Positions 34,388-43,745 are shown, counted from the stretch's first letter. The stretch is DNA of 64,000 nt from Gemmatimonadota bacterium (GCA_027623325.1 JAQBXY010000013.1:19718-83717); one strand, 5' to 3'. Notes: generated by a model not told the origin, from the sequence alone. A program made the numbers and translations.

Positions 34388-37300
34388 GCCCGGCCGACCG
34401 CCACCTCGAGGCGCGCGTGGCGGATGTTCGCCGGCATCTGGGTCGCCGGGCGGGCGCGGCTGCGGCGCTATGGCTCGGCGCGGGCCTGTGCCTCCTCGTC
34501 ATCCTCGGATGGCTCCTCTCGGGCGGCGGAGGCTGGAGGCAGGGCTCCGACGTGCCCGCGGCGCTCGACCTGTTCGCGGGACTCGCGATCGTCGGAGGCG
34601 CGTGGCTGTTTCGGGAGCGCGCGGTGGGTTGGTTCGACGAGGTACCGCTGTCGGGAGCGATCGAGCGGGCGACGAGTATTCGGCCTGGGATCCTTCGGGG
34701 GGCACTCGAGCTTTCCAGGAAGATTCCCCACGGGGTGTCGGGGACGTTGGCGAACAAGGCGGTCCTCGGGGCGGCGCGTCAGCTCGACGGACATACCGAC
34801 GAGGTCCTCTCGGGTTCACTCGGGGCCGCCGTGGTCCTTTGGACCCGGCGCGGCTTGAGTGCTGCGACAGTCCTGGTCCTGATTCTGGTGGGGCTGACGG
34901 TCTTGTCGCCGGCTCGCACGCTGGGCACGCTCTCGGCTCTGGCGTCGCCGTTTGCGACGATGATCGACCCAGTTCTACCCCCGCTGGTTCTCCTGCCCGG
35001 CGATGTCGAGGTGCTTCGGGGTACTGATGTGCAGATCGAGATTTCGGCGGCAGGGCGCCTAGGGGTGGAATTCGCGTGGCAGGCCGCGGGTGACGTGGCG
35101 CGTTCGGAGCGACTGGACGTGGTCGACGACCGGGCCACCTACACCTTTCGGACGGTGTCCGCGCCCATCGAATACCGAGCGCTCGACGATGCGGGGAATG
35201 AGTCGGCAACGTACCGCATCGTGCCCATCGACCCCCTCTTCGTGAGTGACCTCGTTCTGAGCGTGACGTACCCTCCGCACACCGGCCTCCAGGCAGACGA
35301 ATACCGAGGGGATCCCCCTCCGCTTCGTCTACCCGCAGGCTCGACGCTTCTGTTCGAGGGACTCACCAGCAGGCCGCTCACCTCGCTGCGGCTTGCCGAT
35401 TCCGTGGGCACAGCGCTCTCGTTCGAGGTGGACGACCGCACGTTCCAGGCGCGCTGGGTGCCCCGTGTCAGCGGGGTATTCGAGTGGGACTTCAGAGACG
35501 AACTGGGTGCTCCGGCCGAGATTCAACCGGAGCCGCTCGAGATCACTGTGATTGCGGACATGATGCCGGCCATCGCGATCCCCATGCCCGGACGCGATAC
35601 GATCCTTCCGCTCAATCTCAGGCAGCCGCTCGTCATTGAGGCTGCCGACGACTACGGACTTCGACGAGTCGAGTTGGTCGCGTATCGGGTCACCTCGTTC
35701 GGAGAACGGAAGGACCCTGTGGCTCAGGGTTTCGACGTCGGAGGGCAGCGAGCGATCCTCGCCCGCCCGCTTCTCGATCTGAGCGGGTGGGGGCTGTTGC
35801 CCGGGGATACGGTCCACTACTACGCCCGCGCCATCGACAACAGCCCGCCCGGACAGGAATCCCTGTCGGGCGAATACGTCTTGCGCATGCCCGACGCCGC
35901 AGAAATGCGCCGGGAGGCGGAGAACGCGCTCGAGGGTGTGGCGGAACGACTCGAAGAACTCGCCGCGGAGGCGGCTCGGCAGGCGGAGGAGAATCGAGAC
36001 CAGGCGCTTGAATCGACGTCGCCCGGGGATGAGCAGGCCGGGGGTGGTGATCAGGAGCAAGCCGATTTTGAGGAACGAGAGGAGCTGCAACGTGCGCTCG
36101 AGGACCAGGCGCAGATGTCTGAGGAGGTCGACTCGCTTCGCCAGGAGATGGAAGCGCTCGAACGGATGATGGAGGAAGCGGGTCAGGCGGACCCGGAGCT
36201 TCGGCGGCAACTCGAGGAACTTCAGGAACTGCTCAATGAGATGACCGGGAGCGACCTCAAGCAGAGAATGGATGAACTCGCGGATGCGCTCCAACAGGAA
36301 AACATGGAGCAGGCCAATCAGTCGCTCGCCGAGATGGCGGCGGAGCAGGAGGAGTTCCGCAAGCGCCTGGAAGAGTCGATCGAGCGCTTCAAACAGGCTG
36401 CTCTCGAGCAGGATTTCCGGGCGACGACCAGCGAGGCTGAAGAGCTGGCTCGACAGGAGCAGGCCTTGGCCGACGCCCTGAAAGAGGAGGACAGTCCTGA
36501 GTTGCGAGTGCAACAACAGCAGGACCTGGCGGAGCAGGCCGAACAGCTCGAGGCCCGGATGGAGGCGCTGCAAGATCGACTGAACGAGATGGGGGAAGAG
36601 GACGCCGCGAAGGGCGTCGAGCGTGCGAAGGAAAGCGCTTCCGAGGCGCGCCAGCAGATGCAGGAAGCTCAGCAGAAGGCGCAGGAGGGCGACTCCCAAC
36701 AGGCAGGCGAGGAAGCGCAGGAAGCGGCCGATCAGATGGAGCAAGCGGCTCAAGAGATGGAAGAGGCCATGCAGGAAATGGCACAGCAGCAAATGGAGGC
36801 TCAGAAGCAGGCTCTCTTGCGGACGGCCGACGACGCGCTGGCGCTCGCTCGTCGTCAGGGCGATCTACGCGAGCAGATGCGCGGCGCCAGCCAGGAGCAA
36901 CTCGCTCAGATGCGAGCGGATGAGGCCTCGCTGCTTCAGGGCGTGCAGAACATTGCCGAGAACCTCCAACTCGCCACGGAAGGCGCGATGGGGCAGAACC
37001 AGGAATTGTCCGCCCAGATGGGACGGACCATGGAGTCGCTCCAAAACACCATCGAGGCGATGGAGAACCGACGCGGTGCGACGCCGTCACCGTCCGTCCA
37101 GGCCGAGCAGTCGATCGGGGATCTCAATCAGCTTGCGCTGATGGCGATCGCGGGCGCGGACCAGATGGGAGAGCAGGGCCAGGGCCAGGGCGGGGAAGAC
37201 ATGGCCGAACAGCTCGAGCAGTTGGCCCAGCAGCAGGGTGAGTTGATGAATCAGAGCACCCAGCTGATGCCGATGCAGCTCGGTGAGCAGGCGATGTCCC

Positions 37301-37740
37301 AGCAGATGCAAGAGATGTCGCAAGGTCAGGAGTCGGTCGCGAGCGACCTGGGGGACCTCGCGGACGAGCCCGGGGCGGAAGAGTCCCTAGGGGATCTGCA
37401 GGAACTGGCTCAGGAAGCTCAATTCCTGGCACAGGAGATGGCTCAGGGTCGGCTCACGCCGGAAATGCTCCAGAGGCAGGAGCGCCTCTTTCACCGGCTT
37501 CTCGATGCCGGTCGGTCCCTGGAGCGGGAGGAATTCTCCGAGGAACGAGAGTCGGAGGAGCCTGGCGCGTTCCAGCGTGGACAGGTCGTGCCGCTTACGG
37601 CCGGCCAGTTGGGCGTGATGCCCTATGAGCTTCCGGACGGCGACCAGCTTCAGAGCTTGAGTCCCGCCGTGAGGCAGCTCGTTCTCGAGTACTTCGAGCG
37701 CCTGAACCGAGCTCCAGTCGGCCCGGGAGGTTCACTATGA
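34384..37740 (+). CDS. Large DUF4175-like membrane protein with Gln/Glu coiled coil
   Basis: An 1118-residue protein with a GTG start. Three membrane segments lie at about 24-46, 58-76 and 158-175. Residues about 190-510 look like extracytoplasmic beta-rich domains (VLLPGDVEVLRGTDVQIEISAAG, VTYPPHTGLQADEYRGDPPPLRLPAG, IPMPGRDTILPLNLRQPLVIEAADDYGLRRVEL). From about 515 to 1060 it is an unbroken helical region extremely rich in Gln, Glu, Ala and Met, with typical heptads. The layout is that of the DUF4175 family, found with DUF4159 proteins. The role is unknown; an envelope scaffold is plausible. It is coupled to its neighbours on both sides. Confidence 0.85.
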   Translation: MSPADRHLEARVADVRRHLGRRAGAAAALWLGAGLCLLVILGWLLSGGGGWRQGSDVPAALDLFAGLAIVGGAWLFRERAVGWFDEVPLSGAIERATSIRPGILRGALELSRKIPHGVSGTLANKAVLGAARQLDGHTDEVLSGSLGAAVVLWTRRGLSAATVLVLILVGLTVLSPARTLGTLSALASPFATMIDPVLPPLVLLPGDVEVLRGTDVQIEISAAGRLGVEFAWQAAGDVARSERLDVVDDRATYTFRTVSAPIEYRALDDAGNESATYRIVPIDPLFVSDLVLSVTYPPHTGLQADEYRGDPPPLRLPAGSTLLFEGLTSRPLTSLRLADSVGTALSFEVDDRTFQARWVPRVSGVFEWDFRDELGAPAEIQPEPLEITVIADMMPAIAIPMPGRDTILPLNLRQPLVIEAADDYGLRRVELVAYRVTSFGERKDPVAQGFDVGGQRAILARPLLDLSGWGLLPGDTVHYYARAIDNSPPGQESLSGEYVLRMPDAAEMRREAENALEGVAERLEELAAEAARQAEENRDQALESTSPGDEQAGGGDQEQADFEEREELQRALEDQAQMSEEVDSLRQEMEALERMMEEAGQADPELRRQLEELQELLNEMTGSDLKQRMDELADALQQENMEQANQSLAEMAAEQEEFRKRLEESIERFKQAALEQDFRATTSEAEELARQEQALADALKEEDSPELRVQQQQDLAEQAEQLEARMEALQDRLNEMGEEDAAKGVERAKESASEARQQMQEAQQKAQEGDSQQAGEEAQEAADQMEQAAQEMEEAMQEMAQQQMEAQKQALLRTADDALALARRQGDLREQMRGASQEQLAQMRADEASLLQGVQNIAENLQLATEGAMGQNQELSAQMGRTMESLQNTIEAMENRRGATPSPSVQAEQSIGDLNQLALMAIAGADQMGEQGQGQGGEDMAEQLEQLAQQQGELMNQSTQLMPMQLGEQAMSQQMQEMSQGQESVASDLGDLADEPGAEESLGDLQELAQEAQFLAQEMAQGRLTPEMLQRQERLFHRLLDAGRSLEREEFSEERESEEPGAFQRGQVVPLTAGQLGVMPYELPDGDQLQSLSPAVRQLVLEYFERLNRAPVGPGGSL

Positions 37741-39512
37741 TGGCGCGTCGCGGCCGATGGCTGTGGGCCGGCGTGCTTCTCCTCGCGGCCTTTGGCGCCG
37801 GGCATGGATCACTCGAAGCGCAGATCCGGATGCGCAACTCCGAGGCGCAGCAGCTTCGAGAAGCCGCAGCTCGCGAGTCGCGAGGGGACTTCGATGGGGC
37901 CGCCCAGATTCTGCGGGGCCTGCTCGAGAACGACGCGTCGTCTCAGGGCGGACTCTTCGCTCTGGAACGTGTGCTCCGCGCTCAAGGGACACTCCCGACG
38001 ATCCTGCCGGAGGTCGACGCGTTTCTGAGGGAAGACCCGGCATCGTCCGGCGTCCGCTCGTTGAAACTGCGCGTATTGTTCGAAGCTGATTCGCTCGGAG
38101 CGCTTCGCGACGAGGCCACCCGATGGATCGAAGCCGACTCCGCGAGCGACGTCCCGTATCGGGAGATTGGGCGCGTCTACGAGCGGGCGTTTGGCAGTGG
38201 GGCCGCTCTCGAACTCCTTCGTGAAGGGCGAATTCAGATCGGCTCGGAGTCTGCGCTCGCGCTCGAAATTGGCGACCTGCTCGCAGGAAGTGGTCGCTTG
38301 GATGAGGCTGCTGCCGAATGGACTCTGGCGGTCGGAGACGATGGTGCTCAGGTGTCCACGATTACTCGCCGCCTCCAGGGCCTGACGAATGGTGTGGAGG
38401 AGACGGGCCTACGGGTCGTAGCGCTGCTCGCCGACTCTGACCTCCTACCGCGTCGCCGAGCTGGCGTCCGGGTCGCGCTCGACCTCGGGCTCGAGCGTGC
38501 CGCCTTGCCGCTGGTACAGGACGTTGCTTCACGACTGGACGGACGCGCCCGGTCCACCTTCCTGTCCGACACCGCGCGGCGCGCTCGCGACAGCAACCTG
38601 GTGGACGTGGCGGCGTGGGCGTACGACGAACTCGGTGAGGAGGCGGGTACGCCTGCGGAGCGAAGGCAGTTCGATCAGAGAATTATCGATGTCTCGCTCG
38701 CGGCGGGTGATACGGCCAGTGCACTCGAGGCGCAGAGGCGGGTCGCCGAGTCCTTCTCTCCCGGGTCGGTAGATCGACGCCGAGCCACCGCGCAGGTCAT
38801 TCGTTTGGAGGGGACTCGTTCAGAACCGGACATTCTGCGGGCGCTCCTCGTAGAGTTTCGTGAGGGTTTTCCGAACGCCCCAGAACTCGACGATCTAGCG
38901 GCCACGGTGGCCGGAGCGTTGCAGACGCGGGGCGATCCCGTCGGAGCTGCGGCAGTCCTCGAAGGCATTCGAGGCCCGAAGAGTTCGCTCGAGCGCGCGT
39001 ACCTCCTCCTGGCGGCCGGTGATGTCGAACAGGGGCGCTCTGCGCTGCTGCTCGCGCTGACCGGGCTGCCGCCTGCGGAAGCCACGCCTGTTATTCAGTT
39101 CGCCGGCCTGCTCGGCCGGGCTTCGCCCGCTGGAGCGGACGCTCTGGCCGCCGCCGGGGTTGCCGCGCATGGCGGACGGGCGGCGGAGGCCGCAGAGATC
39201 CTCTCCGATGCGGCGGGTACGCTCGAGTCGGAGGAGCAGGCTCCCACACTCGCGGAAGCCGCCCGCATGGCCAGTTCCGGCGGTGAGGAAGAGATCGCGG
39301 CCCGAATTCGAGAACGTATCGTGACGAATTACGGGGACACTCCCGAGATGGGGGAAGCGTCGCTCGCACTGGCTCGCTACTACGGCCGCACATCGAACGG
39401 TGTCGACGAGGCGATCCGCTTGCTCGAGGAGTTGATCACGCGACGACCCAACGCGGCAGTAGTTCCCGACGCGCGGGTCGAACTTCAGAAGCTCCGGAGT
39501 AGGGGACGATGA
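37737..39512 (+). CDS. Exported helical-repeat (TPR-like) protein
   Basis: A 591-residue protein with an ATGATG start overlapping the previous stop. The N-terminus WLWAGVLLLAAFGAGHGSLEAQ is a signal peptide. The remainder is almost wholly alpha-helical with Ala/Leu-rich pairs of helices reminiscent of tetratricopeptide repeats (GDFDGAAQILRGLLENDAS, GRLDEAAAEWTLAVG, NGVDEAIRLLEELITRRPNAAVV), the last being a good TPR match. It is probably periplasmic and probably a protein-interaction module for the neighbouring envelope proteins; that is inference from the operon. Confidence 0.8.
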   Translation: MMARRGRWLWAGVLLLAAFGAGHGSLEAQIRMRNSEAQQLREAAARESRGDFDGAAQILRGLLENDASSQGGLFALERVLRAQGTLPTILPEVDAFLREDPASSGVRSLKLRVLFEADSLGALRDEATRWIEADSASDVPYREIGRVYERAFGSGAALELLREGRIQIGSESALALEIGDLLAGSGRLDEAAAEWTLAVGDDGAQVSTITRRLQGLTNGVEETGLRVVALLADSDLLPRRRAGVRVALDLGLERAALPLVQDVASRLDGRARSTFLSDTARRARDSNLVDVAAWAYDELGEEAGTPAERRQFDQRIIDVSLAAGDTASALEAQRRVAESFSPGSVDRRRATAQVIRLEGTRSEPDILRALLVEFREGFPNAPELDDLAATVAGALQTRGDPVGAAAVLEGIRGPKSSLERAYLLLAAGDVEQGRSALLLALTGLPPAEATPVIQFAGLLGRASPAGADALAAAGVAAHGGRAAEAAEILSDAAGTLESEEQAPTLAEAARMASSGGEEEIAARIRERIVTNYGDTPEMGEASLALARYYGRTSNGVDEAIRLLEELITRRPNAAVVPDARVELQKLRSRGR

Positions 39513-40765
39513 TGACCGCACGCTCGTGGCTCATGACTGCGTGCCTCTTGCTTGTGCCGATCACGGCGCAGGCCCAGTGGCTGCTCGTCCCCATGGATCG
39601 AGATCAGGACAATCATCTGAAGGCCTACGGGCTCACCTATTGGGTGCTCGAGCAGCAAGAGAAGGCCGAGTGGCTGCTCAACTACCGGGGTGGCTCCTTC
39701 CTGTTGCCGGACCGGCCCGATGTGCGTCGGGAGGCTGCTCTTCGGGGCGTCAGCCTGCAGCCGATGGATGCGTCTGCCGAGGCCCGGATGCGTGCAACGG
39801 TGCAGGCATCGAACATGGAGGCGGTTCCGCTCGAACGTGCTCCGAAGGTTGCCATCTACACCCCACCGAATTCGACTCCGTGGGACGATGCGGTCACGAT
39901 GGTCCTCGAGTATGCAGGGATCCCGTACGAGACGATCTGGGATAACGACGTGCTTCAGGACAACCTCTCGGACTACGAGTGGATTCACCTGCATCACGAA
40001 GATTTCACCGGGCAGTACTCGAAATTCTTCCTGACCTACTCGGGTGCACCCTGGCTCCAGGACGAGGTCGCGAGAAACCAAGAGGTCGCCCGGAGCGGTG
40101 GGTTCGCGAATGTGCCCGAGTTGAAGAAGCACGTCGCGGACGCAATCCGGACGTATGTGGAGGATGGGGGCTTCCTGTTCGCCATGTGCTCGGCCACCGA
40201 GACCCTGGAATTGGCCCTCGCCGCCCAGGATGTTGATATCGCCGCAGCGTACTCCGACGGGACCCCCCCCGACGCGAACGCCTCGAGCAAGCTCAACTGG
40301 GAGCGCACCATGGCGTTCGTGGACGGGCAGGTGCAGATCGCGCCCTCGGTCAATTCGTTCTCGGACATCGATGGGCATCAAGTGAACACGCCCTGGCGCA
40401 GAGAATTGGGCGTGTACACGCTCTTCGATTTCTCGGCGAAGTTCGACCCGGTTCCCGCCATGCTGACTCAGAATCACGAGTCGGTAATTCCCGATTTCTA
40501 TGGATTGACGACCTCCTTTCGTGAGGATCGCCTCAAGTCCGGGGCGATCGTCCTCGCTCAGGAGGCCGGCTCGGCGAAGTACATCCATGGTAACTTGGGC
40601 GAAGGGACGTGGACCTACTTCGGGGGTCACGACCCGGAGGACGCGGAACACCAGATCGGGGACCCGCAGACCGACCTCGCTCTGCACCCGAATTCCCCCG
40701 GGTATCGCCTCATTCTGAACAACGTCCTCTTCCCGGCCGCGAAGAAGCAGAAGCTGAAGACTTGA
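39509..40765 (+). CDS. Exported protein with amidotransferase-like elbow, function unknown
   Basis: A 418-residue protein with a signal peptide (MTACLLLVPITAQAQ). The mature start WLLVPMDRDQDNHLKAYGLTYW is characteristic of a group often labelled asparagine synthetase B in Bacteroidota and relatives; nothing here resembles true AsnB, so that label should not be trusted. The stretch DDAVTMVLEYAGIPYETIWD followed by GGFLFAMCSATETLEL looks like a class I glutamine-amidotransferase fold with Cys at the nucleophile elbow, and GTWTYFGGHDPEDAEHQIGD near the end could supply the His. Activity is not predicted. It overlaps dinG by 4 bases. Confidence 0.75.
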   Translation: MMTARSWLMTACLLLVPITAQAQWLLVPMDRDQDNHLKAYGLTYWVLEQQEKAEWLLNYRGGSFLLPDRPDVRREAALRGVSLQPMDASAEARMRATVQASNMEAVPLERAPKVAIYTPPNSTPWDDAVTMVLEYAGIPYETIWDNDVLQDNLSDYEWIHLHHEDFTGQYSKFFLTYSGAPWLQDEVARNQEVARSGGFANVPELKKHVADAIRTYVEDGGFLFAMCSATETLELALAAQDVDIAAAYSDGTPPDANASSKLNWERTMAFVDGQVQIAPSVNSFSDIDGHQVNTPWRRELGVYTLFDFSAKFDPVPAMLTQNHESVIPDFYGLTTSFREDRLKSGAIVLAQEAGSAKYIHGNLGEGTWTYFGGHDPEDAEHQIGDPQTDLALHPNSPGYRLILNNVLFPAAKKQKLKT

Positions 40766-43371
40766 GTCGGGGCATTCCGGACGGGTTCCCGATCACGCTC
40801 CCCAAGGAGGCGTTGGCGGGCTTCGACGGATTGGAGCCTGACGAGGAAATCGTCACGGCGTCGGCGGGCAGGCCTCCGCCCACGCCGCTCACGCTCTCCC
40901 CGGACGCCGCTCAGCGACTTCGACACGAGATCGAGCGAGCGGGAGGAAGGGAGGTCTGCTTCCTCGCCTCCGTGGATGAACGTCGCGTCGTGCGAGACCC
41001 GCGCGCCGTATCGAGAGGCAACTTCGAGGCCGTCCTGGTCGCGGCGCGCGATGCTCCGGAAGGGGGCGTCATGCTGCACAACCACCCCTCCGGAGTTCTC
41101 GAACCGTCTGACGCGGACATGCGGGTCGCCGCCCGCCTCTACGAGCAGGGCCTGGGCACGGCGGTCATCGACAACACCGCTGAGCGGATGTACGTCGTCG
41201 TCGAGCCTCCTCGAGCGAGAGAGCGGGTGCTGTTGGACGGTGCTGCACTCGGGGCGCTCCTCGGCCCGGGCGGTGCTCTGTCGGAGCTCTTCGATGGCTA
41301 CGAAGACCGACCCGGGCAACGCGCGATGCTCGAAGCGGTCACGGAGCGCTTCAACGACGGCGGCATCGCGCTGGTCGAGGCCGGCACCGGAACCGGGAAG
41401 TCCCTCGCATACCTCCTGCCCGCCGTCCGATGGGCTCAGGAGAACGGGGAACGCGCGGTCATCTCGACCAACACGATCAACCTCCAGGAGCAGCTGGCCG
41501 ACAAGGACCTCCCCTTGGTCCGGGCCCTCGTCGGCGACTTCAAATGGGCCCTGGTGAAGGGTAGGGGCAATTACATCTCCATCCGCCGAGCGCTTCTCGC
41601 TGCGGAGACACAGACGAGCATCTTCGAAGAAGACCGGTCAGCGGAGATGCGCGGACTTCTCGAGTGGATCGAGACGACCGAAGACGGCTCGTTGTCCGAC
41701 CTCACGTTCTCGCCTGCTGACGAGACGTGGGAGGAGGTACGGAGCGATCCCGACATCTGTCTGCGGGCTCGCTGTCCGCACTTTCAGGAGTGCTTCTATC
41801 AGCGGTCGCGTCGGAGGGCAGCTTCGGCCGAGGTGCTTGTTGTAAATCACCATTTGCTGTTTACGGACCTCGCTGTGCGGCGGGCGACGCAGAACTACAC
41901 ACAGTCTGCGGTCCTGCCTGCCTATCACCGTGTCGTTCTCGACGAAGCCCACAACATCGAGGATGCCGCGACTTCACACCTCGGGGTGGAGATCACGCGG
42001 CGCGGGCTCTATCGCGCGATGTCACGGCTGGATCGGCGGGGGCGTGGCATCCTTACCGCGATCCATGAGGCGGTCGGTTCGTCCGAGAACGGATCCGAGC
42101 TGCGGGAGCGGGTCGAGAACCGAGTACGGCCTGCGCTATCGAAGGTGCGTTCCGAGGTGGAGGGTCTGGTCGAGCGACTGGAGCCGTTTGCGCCCGACGG
42201 GGAGGGTCCCGTGCGCCTGGGTGAGTCCGGGGGGCCGGAACCCGCCGCGAATGAAGATGTCGCCGAACGGCTGCGGGCTACGCTGTCCGGGCTCGGGACG
42301 CTCGAGCGGGAGCTCTCCGAGCTGCGGGCCCGCCTCGAGATCGTAGAGGAAGTGGCGGAACGCCTTGAGGCGCGACTTCTCGACCTCCGCTCGGTGGAGC
42401 GACGACTGGCCGCTTCCGCGCACGCGCTACGCCTGGTCCTCGCACCGGGTGACGAGGCGGAAGCCTTCGTTCGGTGGATGGAATCGCGAGGACGCGGGAG
42501 CCGCAGCAACCTCGTGATGGCGGCGGCCCCGATCGAATTGGGCGGCTTGTTGCGAGAGTCTCTGTTCACTCGCGCCGAGACGACGATCCTCACCTCAGCC
42601 ACGCTGACCACTCGCAATAGCTTCGAGTTTCTTCGTGGCCGGCTCGGGCTTTCTTCGTCCGAACTCGATCTCGAGGAGAGCGAGGTCGAAGTCTCCGAGC
42701 GGATGGTACCGTCTCCCTTCGACTTTGCGACTCAGGTCATGCTCGGCGTGCCGACCGATCTACCGGCGGCAGGCGGCGACGGCGCTTTTCACGAAGCAAC
42801 GGCTCAGGTGCTCGAGACGTTCGCCGAGATTACCGACGGCGGCATCTTTGCGCTCTTCACCTCCCACGGGGCCCTACGGCGCGTCGCACAGACGCTTCGC
42901 GAGCGCAGAGTCGACGCCCGTTGGCCACTCTTCGTACAGGGAGAGGATGACCGCCACCGTCTCCTCGAGGGCTTCGTGAGGGAGGGTAGGGGCGTGCTCT
43001 TGGGGACCTCGTCCTTCTGGGAGGGAGTGGACGTGCCGGGGCATCCGCTTCGGGGGCTCCTCATTCAAAAACTGCCGTTCCGAGTGCCGAGCGAGCCCAT
43101 CACGGCTGCCCGCATGGAGTCGCTGGAACGGCTGGGGCATGATCCCTTCCAACACTTCATGCTCCCGCATGCTGCGCTGCGGCTGAAGCAGGGTTTCGGG
43201 CGCCTGATCCGGTCCCGTTCGGACCGTGGAGCCGTCCTGATTCTCGATGATCGGATCATCACGAAGAGATACGGTCGGTACCTGCGCGACTCCCTGCCCG
43301 ATGCGCCCTTGGTGAAGGGCGCGTGGAGTGACGTGGAGCGGAGTGTCCGTGCCTTCTACAGCCCCTCATGA
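40762..43371 (+). CDS. dinG: DinG/XPD-family helicase with N-terminal RadC-like JAMM domain
   Basis: A superfamily 2 helicase of about 869 residues from the TTG at 40762. Residues about 45-155 are a JAMM/RadC-like domain with HNHPSG at 106-111 and Ser116/Asp119, the full metal-binding pattern H-x-H...S-x2-D. The helicase core has Walker A EAGTGTGKS at 206-214, DEAH at 394-397 and the C-terminal VLLGTSSFWEGVDVPG and QGFGRLIRSRSDRG motifs. Three Cys for a 4Fe-4S cluster are present (333, 338, 344), but the usual first Cys is Ser273 (GNYIS). It ends the coupled chain that began at rsmI. Confidence 0.9.
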   Translation: MSRGIPDGFPITLPKEALAGFDGLEPDEEIVTASAGRPPPTPLTLSPDAAQRLRHEIERAGGREVCFLASVDERRVVRDPRAVSRGNFEAVLVAARDAPEGGVMLHNHPSGVLEPSDADMRVAARLYEQGLGTAVIDNTAERMYVVVEPPRARERVLLDGAALGALLGPGGALSELFDGYEDRPGQRAMLEAVTERFNDGGIALVEAGTGTGKSLAYLLPAVRWAQENGERAVISTNTINLQEQLADKDLPLVRALVGDFKWALVKGRGNYISIRRALLAAETQTSIFEEDRSAEMRGLLEWIETTEDGSLSDLTFSPADETWEEVRSDPDICLRARCPHFQECFYQRSRRRAASAEVLVVNHHLLFTDLAVRRATQNYTQSAVLPAYHRVVLDEAHNIEDAATSHLGVEITRRGLYRAMSRLDRRGRGILTAIHEAVGSSENGSELRERVENRVRPALSKVRSEVEGLVERLEPFAPDGEGPVRLGESGGPEPAANEDVAERLRATLSGLGTLERELSELRARLEIVEEVAERLEARLLDLRSVERRLAASAHALRLVLAPGDEAEAFVRWMESRGRGSRSNLVMAAAPIELGGLLRESLFTRAETTILTSATLTTRNSFEFLRGRLGLSSSELDLEESEVEVSERMVPSPFDFATQVMLGVPTDLPAAGGDGAFHEATAQVLETFAEITDGGIFALFTSHGALRRVAQTLRERRVDARWPLFVQGEDDRHRLLEGFVREGRGVLLGTSSFWEGVDVPGHPLRGLLIQKLPFRVPSEPITAARMESLERLGHDPFQHFMLPHAALRLKQGFGRLIRSRSDRGAVLILDDRIITKRYGRYLRDSLPDAPLVKGAWSDVERSVRAFYSPS

Positions 43372-43463
43372 CGACCCCTTGGAAGGGGGGCTGAGGCTCC
43401 CTAGATTCCGAGTGCGCGGGCGCGAGGATGTCCGCGGAAGTTCCTCGAACAGTGGGAAATTCG

Positions 43464-43664
43464 ATGAAGCGGATCATCGGAATGGGCATCGGCGTCGTGT
43501 ATCTCGGGATCGCCTACGGGGCGTACACGCGCGCTGCTGCGGGATGGGACACGGGGTACGGCGACGTCGGCCTCTGGTGGACGGTGATCGCGATCATCCT
43601 CACCATCGCGGCGGGTGGAGCGTTGATCGGGACGTGGATTCATACCCAACAGACCGATCGGTGA
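43464..43664 (+). CDS. Small two-span membrane protein, function unknown
   Basis: A 66-residue protein from the ATG at 43464, preceded by GTGGGAA as a possible ribosome binding site; an upstream ATG at 43428 would add 12 polar residues. Two hydrophobic segments are visible (IIGMGIGVVYLGIAYGAY and WWTVIAIILTIAAGGALIGTWI) joined by the short polar loop WDTGYGDVG. No family recognised. It lies alone between dinG and a strong terminator. Confidence 0.6.
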   Translation: MKRIIGMGIGVVYLGIAYGAYTRAAAGWDTGYGDVGLWWTVIAIILTIAAGGALIGTWIHTQQTDR

Positions 43665-43705
43665 AGCTCTCGTAGCACTGCTCGACTGACATCGTGTAAC
43701 GACCA

Positions 43706-43745
43706 GAGGCCGTCCGGAGATCGTTCGGGCGGCCTCATGCGTTTT
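43706..43745 (+). terminator. Rho-independent terminator
   Basis: An 11-bp stem, 43706-43716 with 43726-43736 (one G-U), with a 9-base loop, is followed by GTTTTCTCT at 43741-43749. It lies 41 bases after the small membrane protein and 29 bases before the next gene, so it ends the transcription unit that includes dinG. Confidence 0.8.

Noticed and set aside
35329..36792. Long minus-strand Leu-rich open frame opposite the DUF4175-like gene
   Set aside because: Antisense of CAG/GAG-rich coiled-coil codons reads as Leu-rich protein. It has no start context and the sense strand is fully explained.
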